DNA from: Ceriagrion tenellum
Taxonomy: Eukaryota > Arthropoda > Insecta > Odonata > Coenagrionidae
Length of the DNA stretch: 64,000 nucleotides
Assembly: GCA_963169105.1 (NCBI GenBank)
Contig: OY720636.1
Location: 147,583,941-147,647,940, forward strand
Direction of reading: 5' to 3'
Part shown: positions 47,300 through 59,400 of the stretch, one piece after another
Numbering within the stretch: position 1 is the stretch's first letter
How the letters are laid out: each line of letters opens with the position of its first letter
Notes under the pieces: model-generated
What the model saw: only the letters and a program-made list of their open reading frames with translations
Databases searched by the model: none
What the model was told of the DNA's origin: nothing
Position numbers and translations under genes: made by a program

Positions 47300-48410
47300 A
47301 TACTGCCCTACATATATGTACCATGCATCGGGCTTCAGTGTGGGATGTCTGAGGAAGCATAGGAGTCGAGTCAAAAATATTTTATGCGTTTGCGCGAATA
47401 CTTATCAAAGGAATTCACAGGACGAAAGCAATGGAAGGCGTGTTGAGGAGGCTTCAGGACTCATCGGATCCTGCTTTATCGAGCTAAAGACGGCAGACGC
47501 AAAAAAAAGTCGGTCCTTGTGGTTTGAGGTCCTGCAAATGCCGGTGTCTCCGCCAATCCATATTACTGAAGCGTATTTGTGGTCTCTGATTTTGTCAGCG
47601 AAATCGGACATTGACTCGTCGGACGATTGATTTGGCGACAGATGTTTCTGCGCGCGTGAATGTTTGTATGTACATATATGTGTCTACTGATAATGCGTGT
47701 AGTTTATTGCAGTTAGTCAAATTAAGCGCATAATTATTATGTCTTCTTCACTTTGTTTACTACATCATATTCTTACTTTTGCTCATCATTTCTCCCTCAG
47801 GGCTGTGGCTCGGCTGGCTTTAGATCGTCTTTTCTTCCTAATTTCGTTATATAGGTTGTAATAAATGTGTTTATAATAAAGTGCGTTATACATTTAGAAA
47901 ATTGCGTGTTTGTAGGATAATTTTATTAAAATATGGAATTCTGCGTAACCTATATCTATATATTTTTAACCAATGATTATTGCAGTCAAATTGAAGTTAA
48001 AATCTTCCGATATTTCCCCTAATCCTCTAATTATTCTATACCTATTTTTATATCAGTATTTTTAAATGTAGTAACATGTAAAAAATGTGTTTTTTAAGCT
48101 TTATTTTTTCCTCCACCATTTTTTACTTCAAATCCAAATTTGTATTTGCAAACCCGAAATATTGCATTTTTGGAACTTTCAAGTTTTTCATACATAATCC
48201 GCAATGTTGACTCAGCCATTTTTATTCTTAATTTTATATCATATAGTCGTTATCAGCGACCTCATGAATGTGCTAGCACTCATTAATTGTTTCAAATTAA
48301 GGTTTTTTCATTTTTTGTTGCCGTCATATTGGGTGAGCCCATTTGTTTATTGACAGTTCTGACTTCATATTATTAATCTAAGTTCTCGAAAATCTCTGAA
48401 CACCACAATT
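47300..48410. other. Intergenic DNA, nothing recognised
   Basis: An open frame at 47316-47630 on the plus strand has no recognised domain. The rest is AT-rich. Confidence 0.45.
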
Positions 48411-48479
48411 TCCATTGACTCAACGTTTTTTATTCCATATCATTTCGCGTGCCGGCACCAATGTGCGTCCACCAGAGAC

Positions 48480-48660
48480 CTGCAACCCCCGGGCCCGATT
48501 TTCAAGGGAAGCCCGACCCGATCCAAGGACCCGATTGTGTATGAGCCCGATAGGACTGGGGCGCGATTTACCCGATGTGGTGAAAGCCCGACGTGTAGGC
48601 CCGACTCGGCCCGACGCCCTCAACCACCGGCCCGAACAGGCCCGACATCCCCATAGCCCA
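48480..48660. repeat. GCCCGA-rich irregular repeat
   Basis: At least ten occurrences of cccga, often as gcccga, at irregular 8-25 base spacing in a GC-rich island within AT-rich DNA. Such motif clusters are reported in subterminal regions of some DNA transposons, but no element ends were found here. Confidence 0.55.
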
Positions 48661-49339
48661 GCTCATGTCCATGAGACACCGTAACCAGGCATGTGAAGTA
48701 TGATTTAACACTTTCCCGGCGAATAAAATTAGTGTACTTTTCTCGGGCTCGCCACCGGGTAAGATAGGCATGTGAACTTGAAAACAACTGACGATTGCAT
48801 TTTTCCCTGCGAAATTTTCCTCGTCCAAAATATCAATTTAGTCTCCATATCCATCTCTTGGAATATGTGCGCAGAATATTGTTCAAAACTGTCTGGAGAT
48901 TTAGAATTTTAGTGTTCTTGTAATGAGAATTCCTTCTTATAGATATCATGTATAGTAAATCTGCCAGAATTATCCTGCTGTAAAATACTTCGTTAAGTAA
49001 ATTGCAATAGAATTCAAATAAAAGTAATGGTTATCGATATTTTCTGTCCTTCATTCAACTCCATTCTTACAATAATCCATTACTCAGATCCTTATCCGGA
49101 GTTTTTCTTACAAAGTTTCGCGTTAACGGAACTAATAATTTGTAATATTGTCCTGGTTTCCTTATGAGCAATTATCATAATGTATATTATTTGTAATTGT
49201 TCCGTGTTCCTGTTGCTAAGGCTTGTGAAGCATATATTGTTAACGCGAGTAAGATATTCGCTCTTAAGATGCACGATAGCCACACTGTTGCTCTATTTTA
49301 AAGCTTACTCTCTTTGAATCCGATAAGAAATCCCATTGC

Positions 49340-49553
49340 TAAAGCCCTGCTTACACGATACATCAACCCGTGCGAGTTAATGTGTGCATACATGAACGCG
49401 TGAATTAACGCGAACATTCACCGTGTAACCACACCAACTTGTACGAATGCGTGAACAGGAAAATAGAACTTGCTCTAATTGGTTCATGCAATAGTACATG
49501 AAGTTGTACATAAACCCGTACAGGTTAATGTATCATGTGACTACAGGCCTTTA
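49340..49553. mobile_element. Short terminal-inverted-repeat element (ACACGATACAT family)
   Basis: The left end taaagccctgcttacacgat, followed by acatcaacccg, is complementary to the right end (on the opposite strand taaaggcctgtagtcacatg, then atacattaacctg). The arms are about 50 bases. The interior has further cgtgaa/ttaacgcg inverted blocks. Non-coding, 214 bp. Confidence 0.65.
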
Positions 49554-49812
49554 CGCCGTAAGTATGCTAGTACGTGGAGGAATAGTCTCTCTCTCTCTCA
49601 CCTGGATTGCAGGACTCCGGCGTCCAGTTGGAATTGGCGCCTGGGATGCGGGCTGGCCCACGTTGCACACGCGTGACCGCTGGTTGCATGGATCGTATGT
49701 GATCGTGGTTGCGTGTCCTCCGCGCGTGACGCACGCCAGCTGTTTTGGACTTCGGCGACCGGAAGGCAGTTAGTAATAACGTAGATGGAGCGTAGTTATA
49801 ACATTTCGTCTA

Positions 49813-49895
49813 TAATTCAATGAATTTGGTCTCATGTCAATTAACAACATCTCAGCTCTCCAAAAACATCGAAATATTGCTACTTACCAACTGGG
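49813..49895 (+). repeat. Interspersed repeat R4, copy 3
   Basis: Begins attcaatgaatttggtctca and retains the aacatctcagctctccaaaa and catcgaaatatt blocks seen in the 1509 copy. It is shorter than copies 1 and 4. Confidence 0.45.
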
Positions 49896-50918
49896 CCCTG
49901 TACTAGACGGGATCGTCATGAGAAACATTTACCCAAGCACTTTGTCTCACCTTTCACTGAATGTATAATCTTCCTAAAGGGTATAAAGACGGCGATACTG
50001 AACAACAAATGACGTGGGGGCCAGAGTAAAGGGTAAAATTAGTATGCGTACGTTGAAACAATGTATGGGCCCAATTTCCCGCCATTCAAAGGATGTTGAA
50101 AAAAATTACATTCTCCGAAGAACTGGGTATGGCTCGTAATACAAATCTATATCTAAACCTTTGCGATTAATTAAACATCACTTAAAAATAATTAATATAA
50201 ATATTGTAGTGCATTTATGTAGCTCTCCTGCTACGATAACTATTAGAAAATATAGGTTTACATTGTTAATATGTGGAGTCCACACACGTCAAAAATGCAT
50301 ATTTTAAGTCGCTGCTCATTTCACCAATTGAACCCAGTGGCTGTGTTCGCACATATGAAAAAAGAATGTTTCTCTCTTAGATTATATATTACCCTCGCCA
50401 AAATCTTATGTGTTACATCAAGATGCTGACCTTTACGATGAATTTTCTCTTGCGAAAATCAATGGAGGGCTTCAAAATCAAACACCACTTCAAACAATTC
50501 TGACCACGATAACTATTAGAAAATAGAGGTTTATGTTACTTTGAAATACGAGTAAAACGTAAAAATCTTTAAACTTTCAAATGCCATGTTTCACAATACC
50601 GTAGGACTAATAAATGTTCGCATAAATCAACAAAATGGTTTAATGCTGTAACTTAGAAACGGTTTGGAACTTTAAAAAACTATTCTACCCCATCACAAAG
50701 GGCGTAAATCCCAACAATATTAGAAAGTTTGAACGAAATCTGAGAGGTCAAGGACAAATTTCCTCTTTTTTCCGGGTGTCAGACATGGTAAGACCCATAA
50801 ACCAATTTCCATGAGAAACGGCAGGGGTATGTACTGCAGAGAGATGTCATTCAGGAAATGGGGAATTTTGAATGCCTTAACAGAGGGTGCATTGTCTTTA
50901 TTCTCAGCTATGAAAAAA

Positions 50919-51088
50919 ATAAATCAATAACTCACCGCACAAATGTTTACAAGGCAGCAAAGAAAAACACCCGGATGCGAAGCCTTTTTCTCGGGACGGA
51001 GTGAAATAATAGCCAAGTTAAAGCTTTATGATTGCATATTTAGTTGATTATTTGTAATTTTGGTCGTGTAATGCAATATTTTTGCGCT
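50919..51088 (+). repeat. Dispersed repeat pair, copy 2
   Basis: The counterpart of 26783-26950; see that entry for shared blocks. It lies 150 bases from the compound hairpin element at 51234. Confidence 0.5.
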
Positions 51089-51233
51089 ATCATCAAAATA
51101 TTTACTCCATATAGCAGCATAAATAAAAAAATCGAATACGCAGTCAAATATGCCCAGAGAAAAATCTCGTTCAAACTGCTCACTTAATATAAGACATAGT
51201 TTCCATCTTCACATGGTGGAAATTTGTGATGTT

Positions 51234-51514
51234 ACTCATAATAAAAGATACTTGGTTTTATTCCACACTATTTAATACAACTCGATCATTGTTTCGACAC
51301 TGCGTGTCATCCTCAGGTCAATCTTTTGGTTCGCGTTCCCCTTATATAACACACACACAAAGTATGGAGGGTGGAGAGAGAAGGGGAGCGAATTGTAAAC
51401 AGTCACAACATATTTAGAGGAGGGGGATTGTTGTCTAAATACGTTGTGACCGTTAACAATCCGCTCCCCCTCTCTCTCCACCGTCCAAAAAACCAAGTAT
51501 CTTTTATTATGAGT
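51234..51514. mobile_element. Compound fold-back element with two nested inverted repeats
   Basis: The outer arms 51234-51259 and 51489-51514 are a perfect 26-base inverted repeat (actcataataaaagatactt at the start). The inner arms 51366-51418 and 51434-51486 are a 53-base, nearly perfect inverted repeat with a 15-base loop. Between the left outer and inner arms lies the tcgaaac module also present at 18.4 and 31.7 kb. There is no coding capacity. Confidence 0.72.
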
Positions 51515-52031
51515 GCTCACTTAAGATCACTCTGAGGCGCCACGGGTGGGTGGCGAAGCATCGTTCGGGCAGAAGGGTTTTAAAAAATAGCGAAATCGAA
51601 GCCTCGGGATCCATTACGGAGATATTCCCTTCGGATGCACGCCGACGGGTGTAGTAAGGATTCTGCTGTAAAGTAACAAACGGGGTAAGAAAGCCAACCA
51701 ACCCACCCTTCACGCCATATATTTCATCACTAAAACACCGTACGTTTAGAATAACTTCTGTAAATCTTGAGGTGTGTAAGAGATGTTCATACATCCCCGC
51801 CATATTTGTAGTGAGAAGTCTGCAATTTTCCAATGGACGATGCCCATGGCTTAAGTTTGACGAATCAGGTAATGACTGGTGGAAATTATTTGCAGATATC
51901 ATGATCTCAAAATGACAGAACATTGAAAAGTTTCCACACACTTTGTGGACACGCCTCAACAGAACGTTGTTGTTGGCGCAAACAGCGCGAAATGTTGACC
52001 ACAAAATGACAGAAAATTGTTTCATTTCCAC
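51507..52031 (-). CDS. Unrecognised 174-codon open frame
   Basis: The frame starts at an ATG-like position at 52031 and ends just inside the fold-back element at 51514. The product has no recognised domain, no clear membrane segment and mixed composition, with a Cys/His-containing stretch near its start (VCGNFSMFCHFEIM). It could be an exon-like or element-derived frame, or chance. Confidence 0.18.
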   Translation of the reverse strand: MEMKQFSVILWSTFRAVCANNNVLLRRVHKVCGNFSMFCHFEIMISANNFHQSLPDSSNLSHGHRPLENCRLLTTNMAGMYEHLLHTSRFTEVILNVRCFSDEIYGVKGGLVGFLTPFVTLQQNPYYTRRRASEGNISVMDPEASISLFFKTLLPERCFATHPWRLRVILSEHS

Positions 52032-55000
52032 AAATGCTGCGGAAATTTATCAAAATTCTGTCATTTTGTCCATGACCATTTATTTAAGAAGTCTTTGCAA
52101 TAAAGATCATGACTGGTTAACGCTCTAGATTTAATCATTTGTAATCTGCTAAAAACACGCAAATTATGAGGATAGTATGGATTGTCCTGGAATGTAACAT
52201 GTTTTTCTAAGTTTGAGGAATTTGACTTAATCAATGGAGATCTCAATTTGGTACTGCGCTTAAAGAGTTTAAGCTAGTTCTACCAAGTATTTTCTGACGA
52301 TCTTAAATAACTAGGGTATTCTTAGGGTATTTCGCTCCAGGTAGATGCCTACCCATACTTTTGGAGCCACTTCGACCTTGAGTCTGTGCACGTGTATCCT
52401 AATGAACGTATCCATAGTCTCCCGGATTTTTTGCATCTCGACATTTTTTAATACCAGGTATCGATGTCCCTGTAAATGTGAATGTTCACTACTTTCATGA
52501 ACCATGATAAAGTCATCCATATGTGTGTATGCTTGTACTTACTCCACAATTCTACATTGAAATTTAAAATTACTCATTGAAAAAACGTCAGAACACCTCA
52601 CAATGCCAAAGTAATTCGTGCCGTCAAATAATGAGCAAAATGAATACGGTAGCAGATATACATTTTAACCTTCTGTGAACACCTCAGCAGCAGCAGCTAA
52701 TAATACATACTGATGGCATTGTTGACACCATAATGAGACCTCGATGAGTAATGAAAAAATGCTTATGAATGTAATGAAAGATTTTACAGTTTAATTTACA
52801 CAGAATGTACATTTACAATTGACAGACTATGTGACATGGTTTAAAAAGTTTCTTTATACAAGATAGTCTTCTTTCATACCCGACTCTCACTATAATATCC
52901 TTCTCGCATGAGGAATCAATAATGATTTCACATTTCAAGAGACTATTCATTTCTCCATATAAAATTACCTTCACACGATTCGGGGCAGAAATATTTAATG
53001 CTATATGTTAACCTGACATTACATGAAAACCATGAGAGCCAAGATCTGTTTCCAGGATACCTGCCCTTTATAATCAGAGAACACAGCAAAAGTACAGTAC
53101 ATGCCAAAAAAGGTTAGGTCATTCAAAGGTTTTAAATATAAAGAAAAACTAAAAGGAATTCAAATTGTTAAAACTCGCGGAATCTAAAATACTGCGAAAG
53201 TTCAATAGTAATCACAGTTGGTTTTCACATTTTAGTTAGCGACGATTCTTTGGGCTTTGAGATTTTGAGGAAAATTTCGCTTATTTGAACTCTTGACTCC
53301 TATAGTTCGAACGATCTCATACTTAAGAGAGAGAAACAGTGAGGAGGGCGAAGCGTACAAGTTATCCGACATTTTTTTCGTATACGGAATGTATGCCACC
53401 AATGGGTAACATCGCAACCACAAGATATTTTCAGTCCAATGTGAGAAATTATTATCAATCTAAGTAAACTATAAGCGGCTGAGCCGACATTTTGGTATCA
53501 GTATGATGGCAAATATAGAGACTTGGAATCTTCTCCCAGTTCTAGCCGTCTCAATCATCAAAGAAACTAAGCGGAGAATTTCATAGGTGATGGAAGCCTA
53601 AACTCCGCTTACAAACGGTCCATTTCGCACATCGACGCCTCGGGGAAATCTGTTTGAGCGAAAGACAAGTCGATGATTACAATATGAACGAGCAATATCC
53701 CAAAAGTTTATGCATACCCTCAGACGACATCAAACTCCGACTCCCACAGGAAAAAGCTGATGATAAATTTTTCCCAATGATTCGACAGGTGTCCTAAGTC
53801 ATGAAGGTAATACCCTCGACATCCTATATTCATAGATTAGTCCATTTTGGTGCGTAATACCTACTTTCAACATTGAGCAAATCAATGGACTTGGAGTGAC
53901 CCGTCAGAAGTGCGTAATGTAGTGTTACAGTGAAAATATGCCAATTATCGCTTTCGTCCCAGCGCAAAAAAATTAAAATATGGTCTTTTCACCAGTGGCA
54001 GTAACGGATTAAGAATTGAAACATAAATCCTCCACGAAAGTGTTCTAAAAGAAGCTATAAGACAAACAAGCTCGTATTTATTCATACGCAACGTTCATTA
54101 ATAAGCCACCGAAATGTGAAAGTGAAAAGTAAAGAAAAATAACTTCTGTTGGTAAAATATTCTAATATTCATTCAAATAAATACGTATCCCGTTTAAAAT
54201 GTATGAAAAATACTTATTCAATAAATCCAAAACAAATGCCTATTAAATAATTTCACGGTCGTGCCACAAAAAGTTTCCATTCATTTTCCATAATCGGAAA
54301 TAATCAAATTCGAAAGTGGAAAAAGAGACGAAACCAAGAGTAAATGATGCAACCGACGTTTAAAAAATTAAAAAAAGGACGTATTTCGTCATGCCACTGG
54401 AATGGACAAACAAGTGTAGCGGTGGCACTCAAAGGTTCATGTGATGAATCGACCGAAGCTTCGACCCTCGCATGGAACACTTTCCACGAGGCAAAACAAA
54501 CTCGTAACAAACTGTTAAAAGTTATTAGAAAAAAGGATAAGTCGCTTCGAAGCAATTATATTCCGACATCTGCTCATCCTTTATACGGTTAATTGATGGA
54601 GGTTGACCTTAAAGGACACTAAAAAGACTGCTGTCGCCCAAGTTTAGGGACTGACATTGAAAAGATAGTCATGGAAGAGGTGAGAATGTATTCTATGATT
54701 AACGTAAATCGTTCGAATTGATACTCCGTATAATTTACTAACACGATAATGGATCAAAATAAATACAAGTCACGCGCGAGGGGTCTTTGGGGACCACAGG
54801 AAGGCCACGGGAATACCCCGGGAGGCATCTCATGCACTCAGCGCTAGTGAAGAGCAGGAAAGCGACTGTCATGATTTCGGAATGAAGTCCCCCGTGTTTA
54901 GGCGTGCGCCGGTCAGAGGTAAACAGAAAAGGTGTGCACTCGTTGCACGATGACGTCAAATATATGTACACTACCAACCACTTCGGCGTCTTGTTAGTTC

Positions 55001-55970
55001 CTTAAATAGCCGTCAGAGGTGTCTCTCCTCCGGCAGCGTCGGAAAGAAGTCGTAAGAAGGTGGCGCTTGGCGTCGGAAATGGGAACTACGTAACATGGGA
55101 TGCCTCTGAGGGCGGGTGTTACGACGAACACGATTATGGCCCCGAATGAGATTCGTTCGTTACTCAAGTGGCTTCGAAAATGGGTTCAGGATAAATATAG
55201 AGCTTTGTCATTTGGTTTGTCTGAACTTGCCCGAATCAGCTACTTTTTTCCAAGAACATAAGGGCCTCTTAACAGCAACGTACGAGAGATATCTCAAATA
55301 ACATGTTCATGCTCGATATGAATGAGAATCGCGAGACTTTTCTGAATGCTTAAATACAAAAGCATGCCCTCAGGGCGTGAGGGAGCGTCTCTCTCACACT
55401 TAGCATCAATTCGATCCAAAGTAAAACACATAACACTTGGTATATTAACACGCCCATTGTCATTCGTTCGCATTTAAGCATGATTTCTCGGGAGACTTGA
55501 ATCGCAACAACGAACCCAGCCAAAAAAAATGCCTACTATTGCGTCGACCGGTATTTGATACCTATTCACCACTCGAAGACGAAGGCCGCGCAATTCTTTC
55601 AGAAACCCGGTTCCAAAACGCCCCTGGCACGCAATAGAGCAAACTGAAGGGTAGAAACGCCCAGAATTCGCTTCTTTTTCACTCTTTACACACAGGAGGA
55701 AAGAGAGACTTAGCGTTCATTGTCACTTCTCTCGGATTAAAGCTGTTCCGTATAGATAAGAATGGCGCAAAGTTCTTCCCTTCACTGTTTCCTCGGCATG
55801 ATTCATCTCACTACCCGGGATGCACGCCGAAGTCCGGCGCAAACCAATGGACCAGCCTCACGAACTGCCTCGATCCGTTCCTAAAACAGAGAGGCGAGCA
55901 TCACGCTGCTCCGGCACGCCCAAGGTAACAGACAACCACAAACTTCACTTTCCTCCGCTGCACGAGTGAA
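52032..55970. other. Intergenic DNA, nothing recognised
   Basis: Lies downstream of the two-exon gene at 55972. It has small open frames only, and no domain, element end or clear polyadenylation signal that could be tied to that gene. Confidence 0.45.
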
Positions 55971-55971
55971 C

Positions 55972-56401
55972 TCAGATGAACTCCGAGACGAACACCTTCT
56001 TGAAATCGGGCACGCTTCCAGACATCCTCTCGCCGTTGTCGAGGTAGGCCACGGCGTCCGGCCGGGAGAGGGCCGTCTGCAACGAGTCCACGCTGAGCAC
56101 GACGCCCAGCCGACGACCGGTGTGGTGGTGCTGCTGTTGGTGGTGCTGGTGGTGGTGATGGGCGGGCATCCTGCGGTACCTCCGGCGGTGGAAGTTGTGA
56201 GGGCTGCGGATGAGGGCGCCATTACCGGCCACGGAGGAACCTTCTGGGAGGTCGCCGCCGCCGTTGGATGGGTGGTCGACCACCCTCTGGGAGGGGGGGC
56301 GCTCCTCCCCCCCATCCTCCTCTTTGGACGCCTGCTCGGCCAGTTGGTCCAGCCTCAGGCGATACAGGCCCAGCGCCGACGGCACGCTCCTCTCGGGCAA
56401 C
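55972..56401 (-). CDS. Terminal exon of the unrecognised gene (His/Gln-rich)
   Basis: A 430-nt exon with an acceptor in a short pyrimidine run (CTTATTTTTTCGTGCGCAG). It encodes LPERSVPSALGLYRLRLDQL, a Glu/Gly/Pro-rich stretch, the His/Gln tract, RRLGVVLSVDSLQTAL and the C-terminal VPDFKKVFVSEFI. The high GC content relative to its surroundings and the ordered-looking ends support coding. The stop is TGA at 55974-55972. Confidence 0.6.
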
Positions 56402-59400
56402 CTGCGCACGAAAAAATAAGGACACATCCCCCCGCAGGGGAGAACGGAAAGTGAGTCAGTCAGCGACACAGACTAATATTTCTACAGAGCATAGCGCATT
56501 GAGGTGGTTTGCGCGAGACACCATTTCATCAAGAATTCAATGAACATGGCCTCATTTTAAATATAAATATCATTCCTTTCCCGAGGTATCAAAATCTCAG
56601 TCCTTACCGCACTACTTCTCGAGAGATTTACCAAGAAAAATGAAGCCGTTTTACATGGAGCGCGGATGCACTCCAGAGGAACTTTACAAAAAAATGATAA
56701 ATTTCTAACGTCAGTCGACTCATCAAAAATTAAACAGAGTGCACCTTTTATGTGTAATAAACAACTTGAAAAATAAACCAATCACGCAGTAATTTTTTAC
56801 AGGATTGCAGAATGCAACATTTTGTAGTGAAGGAGTTTCCGACGAACGGTGCGAACAAATGAGTCTGATAACAGACAGATACGAGCATATTTAGTTGACC
56901 AACTGGAAAATTCAGTCATACAAAACAATTATTTTGCGGCAATAACGTAAAAATATTTCCTCTCAACCGATTGACCGGTTACCCATGCACTCCTCTCATA
57001 ACGCACCACTTCCTCCGTCCGCTCCCGTCCCGTCCACCCTTCTCTCTCCTTCGCTCCTCCCTCGGGATTTCCTCACCCCGCCTCGTCACACGCCGTCACA
57101 CCTCATCCTCAACTTCCAAACCCACCCTCATCCCCCTCTTCACTCCCACCCCTCCCCCCCCCCACCACCAACTTTCGCACACACTCCTCCGAGACCCAAC
57201 CGATATTATGCTCTGTCGAATACGTCTGCTGATGATACCTTGCATCGAAACCGTTCGCAACCAATAAATATCTGTGGAACTTCACAAGTTCATTTCCCCA
57301 TTGATCAATTGTAAAAATGCTTCTTACAGCTACTGAAATTTGAAACAGTAAAACAAAATTCGAAAATGGTCTTTTTTACGACTACGGAAAAATCTCCCTC
57401 ATACGAGATCACATTAGTTCGTCCGAGTTTCGGTCTACAAGAATGAGAGTTTGATCTATTTTCTCTACGTTTCATCTCCAAAACCAACCATTAAATAAAG
57501 ATTGGATGTCAAGGGAAACTATATATTCTTTTATACTCAAAAAGCTTAAAAAATAAAGACTTAAAAGTAATTTGCAACAGTGATTAAGTTGCCAGCTCGA
57601 CTAGATTTCGACGAGGCGAAAATATTTGCGTGTTCTGGTGAAACTCTTAAACTTTATACGATGAGAACTTCCGATTACGCTGTTTTGCCCCTTATACAGC
57701 GAAAAAACATCATGAGAACTAAAATAAATTCGCGGTTTCTCAAGTATTGACCCTCAAATCATTAAGGATCAGCCAAATATAGTGCTCTGAACTGCAAGGA
57801 TGGCAGCCATGATTTCCTAGTCGGGCTTGAGCGGAACAGCTTTTAAGTCGGACATATCGAGCGCAGCTGAGTTGCGACACTCACATGTTTGCAAGTCATC
57901 GTGGCTTCGGCCGCGGCTCCTAGTTCTAAAAAGTGGAAGATTCATGAAGATATCGAACGGTGGCGGAAGGTGATTGAACAAGCCAAGCGCGTCCCGTCCG
58001 TTCAAATCACCCCAACTCCCGAGTCATTCTTCGGCTGCACGTCATATTTGCCTCGGAGCACGGTTTTCGGAAGGTTTTATCGGCCAAAAAATGTCTACTT
58101 TTCATTTCTTCCCGAGCAAAATCAGTATATTTTAGCTGCGCTATTATCTACGATGGAATCTGGTCTATTCGATTCGCAAACACAGCAACGAAGTTTCTTT
58201 CCATTTGTTTTAGACCCTGCGAACAACGATTGGGCACTTCGCAGCTTAAACTGAGTCGGCAGCAGTGTGGAGGCGCGTTTGCATGAAGAAAAGGAAACAA
58301 GGTTATCGCCCGTTAGTCGTCCGAAATTGCTTATTCTCAGGATATGCGTCCAAAATGGATGATGCACCTTTTTCAATTACTTTGAGGCAGAAAAGTTTTC
58401 CGATTTATGCACGTCGTTGAAAAAACTTCTGGATCATTTACAAAAAACATCGGCGGTATCTTATTGCATACCGAGTTCCGAAAATATACAGAATTCAAGC
58501 AGCCGGCACAACCCCGAACGTTTTTCAGATACACATTGCTTGAGATAAGTCTGAAGTCCTATTCTCTAATTCAATAAAATCTTACGGCAATGACAGTGGT
58601 GACAAAAAACTCTTGGATGAAACGAGTCTTACATACAGAAAACGCACCTCAACGACAAGGGCAAATGAACGGTAATCGTTGCATTTGTTGAAGAAAAAAT
58701 GTCGGTTCCTTGTGACGCAGCACAATATTCATTTCAAAGCACCTCACACTGATGCAAAGGCTTTTCCACCAATCAAATGAAGCGGAGACAACAAGTGGAA
58801 AAGAGCGATGCAGTCAGTGCCCATCTTTTCCAAGCAACAGTCTAGGCAAAGACAAGTCTATGCTAGCGACGATTTGACCGTAGAATGGGTTTAAATGCGA
58901 AATACAGACGACTGACTCTCCTCAACTAGTTCTAAAGAGAGATCACGATCCTACGTGTCGCTGTCACGCAATGCCGAGTCAGATTACATAATTACCGAAT
59001 AGGAATAATAGGATAATAACAAAGATGGAACTCGACTCTGCTCTCCCGCTCAGCGACAGCACACACTGGACAGATGTCGGTAAAAACCGGCTAAAAGATT
59101 AAAAGTGGATTATTTCACTCTATAAGTTTAATTTTCTCTCAGTGAAACTCTCTTTTTGTATTGGTGCGCGTGATGAATGATTTCATTTTCCTTTGTGCTC
59201 GCGTATAAAAAATATTTAGGGCTTACGTGGAAAAAACGCCGAAATTCAGTTTTCGCTCAAAACCTCCTAAATGACGAGGTTGCGCAGCCTTTTGTAGTTG
59301 CTTCACGGATTATAAAAAGGTTTTGTTTCACAGAACATATCTAAGTCTTTGTCATTATTTAAATTGAAACAGAGAGAGATATTAGCTCTGTTAATACGAC

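Noticed and set aside
55881..56454. Other frames over the His/Gln exon (both strands)
   Set aside because: Shadows of the GC-rich terminal exon; only one frame joins in phase to the upstream exon.
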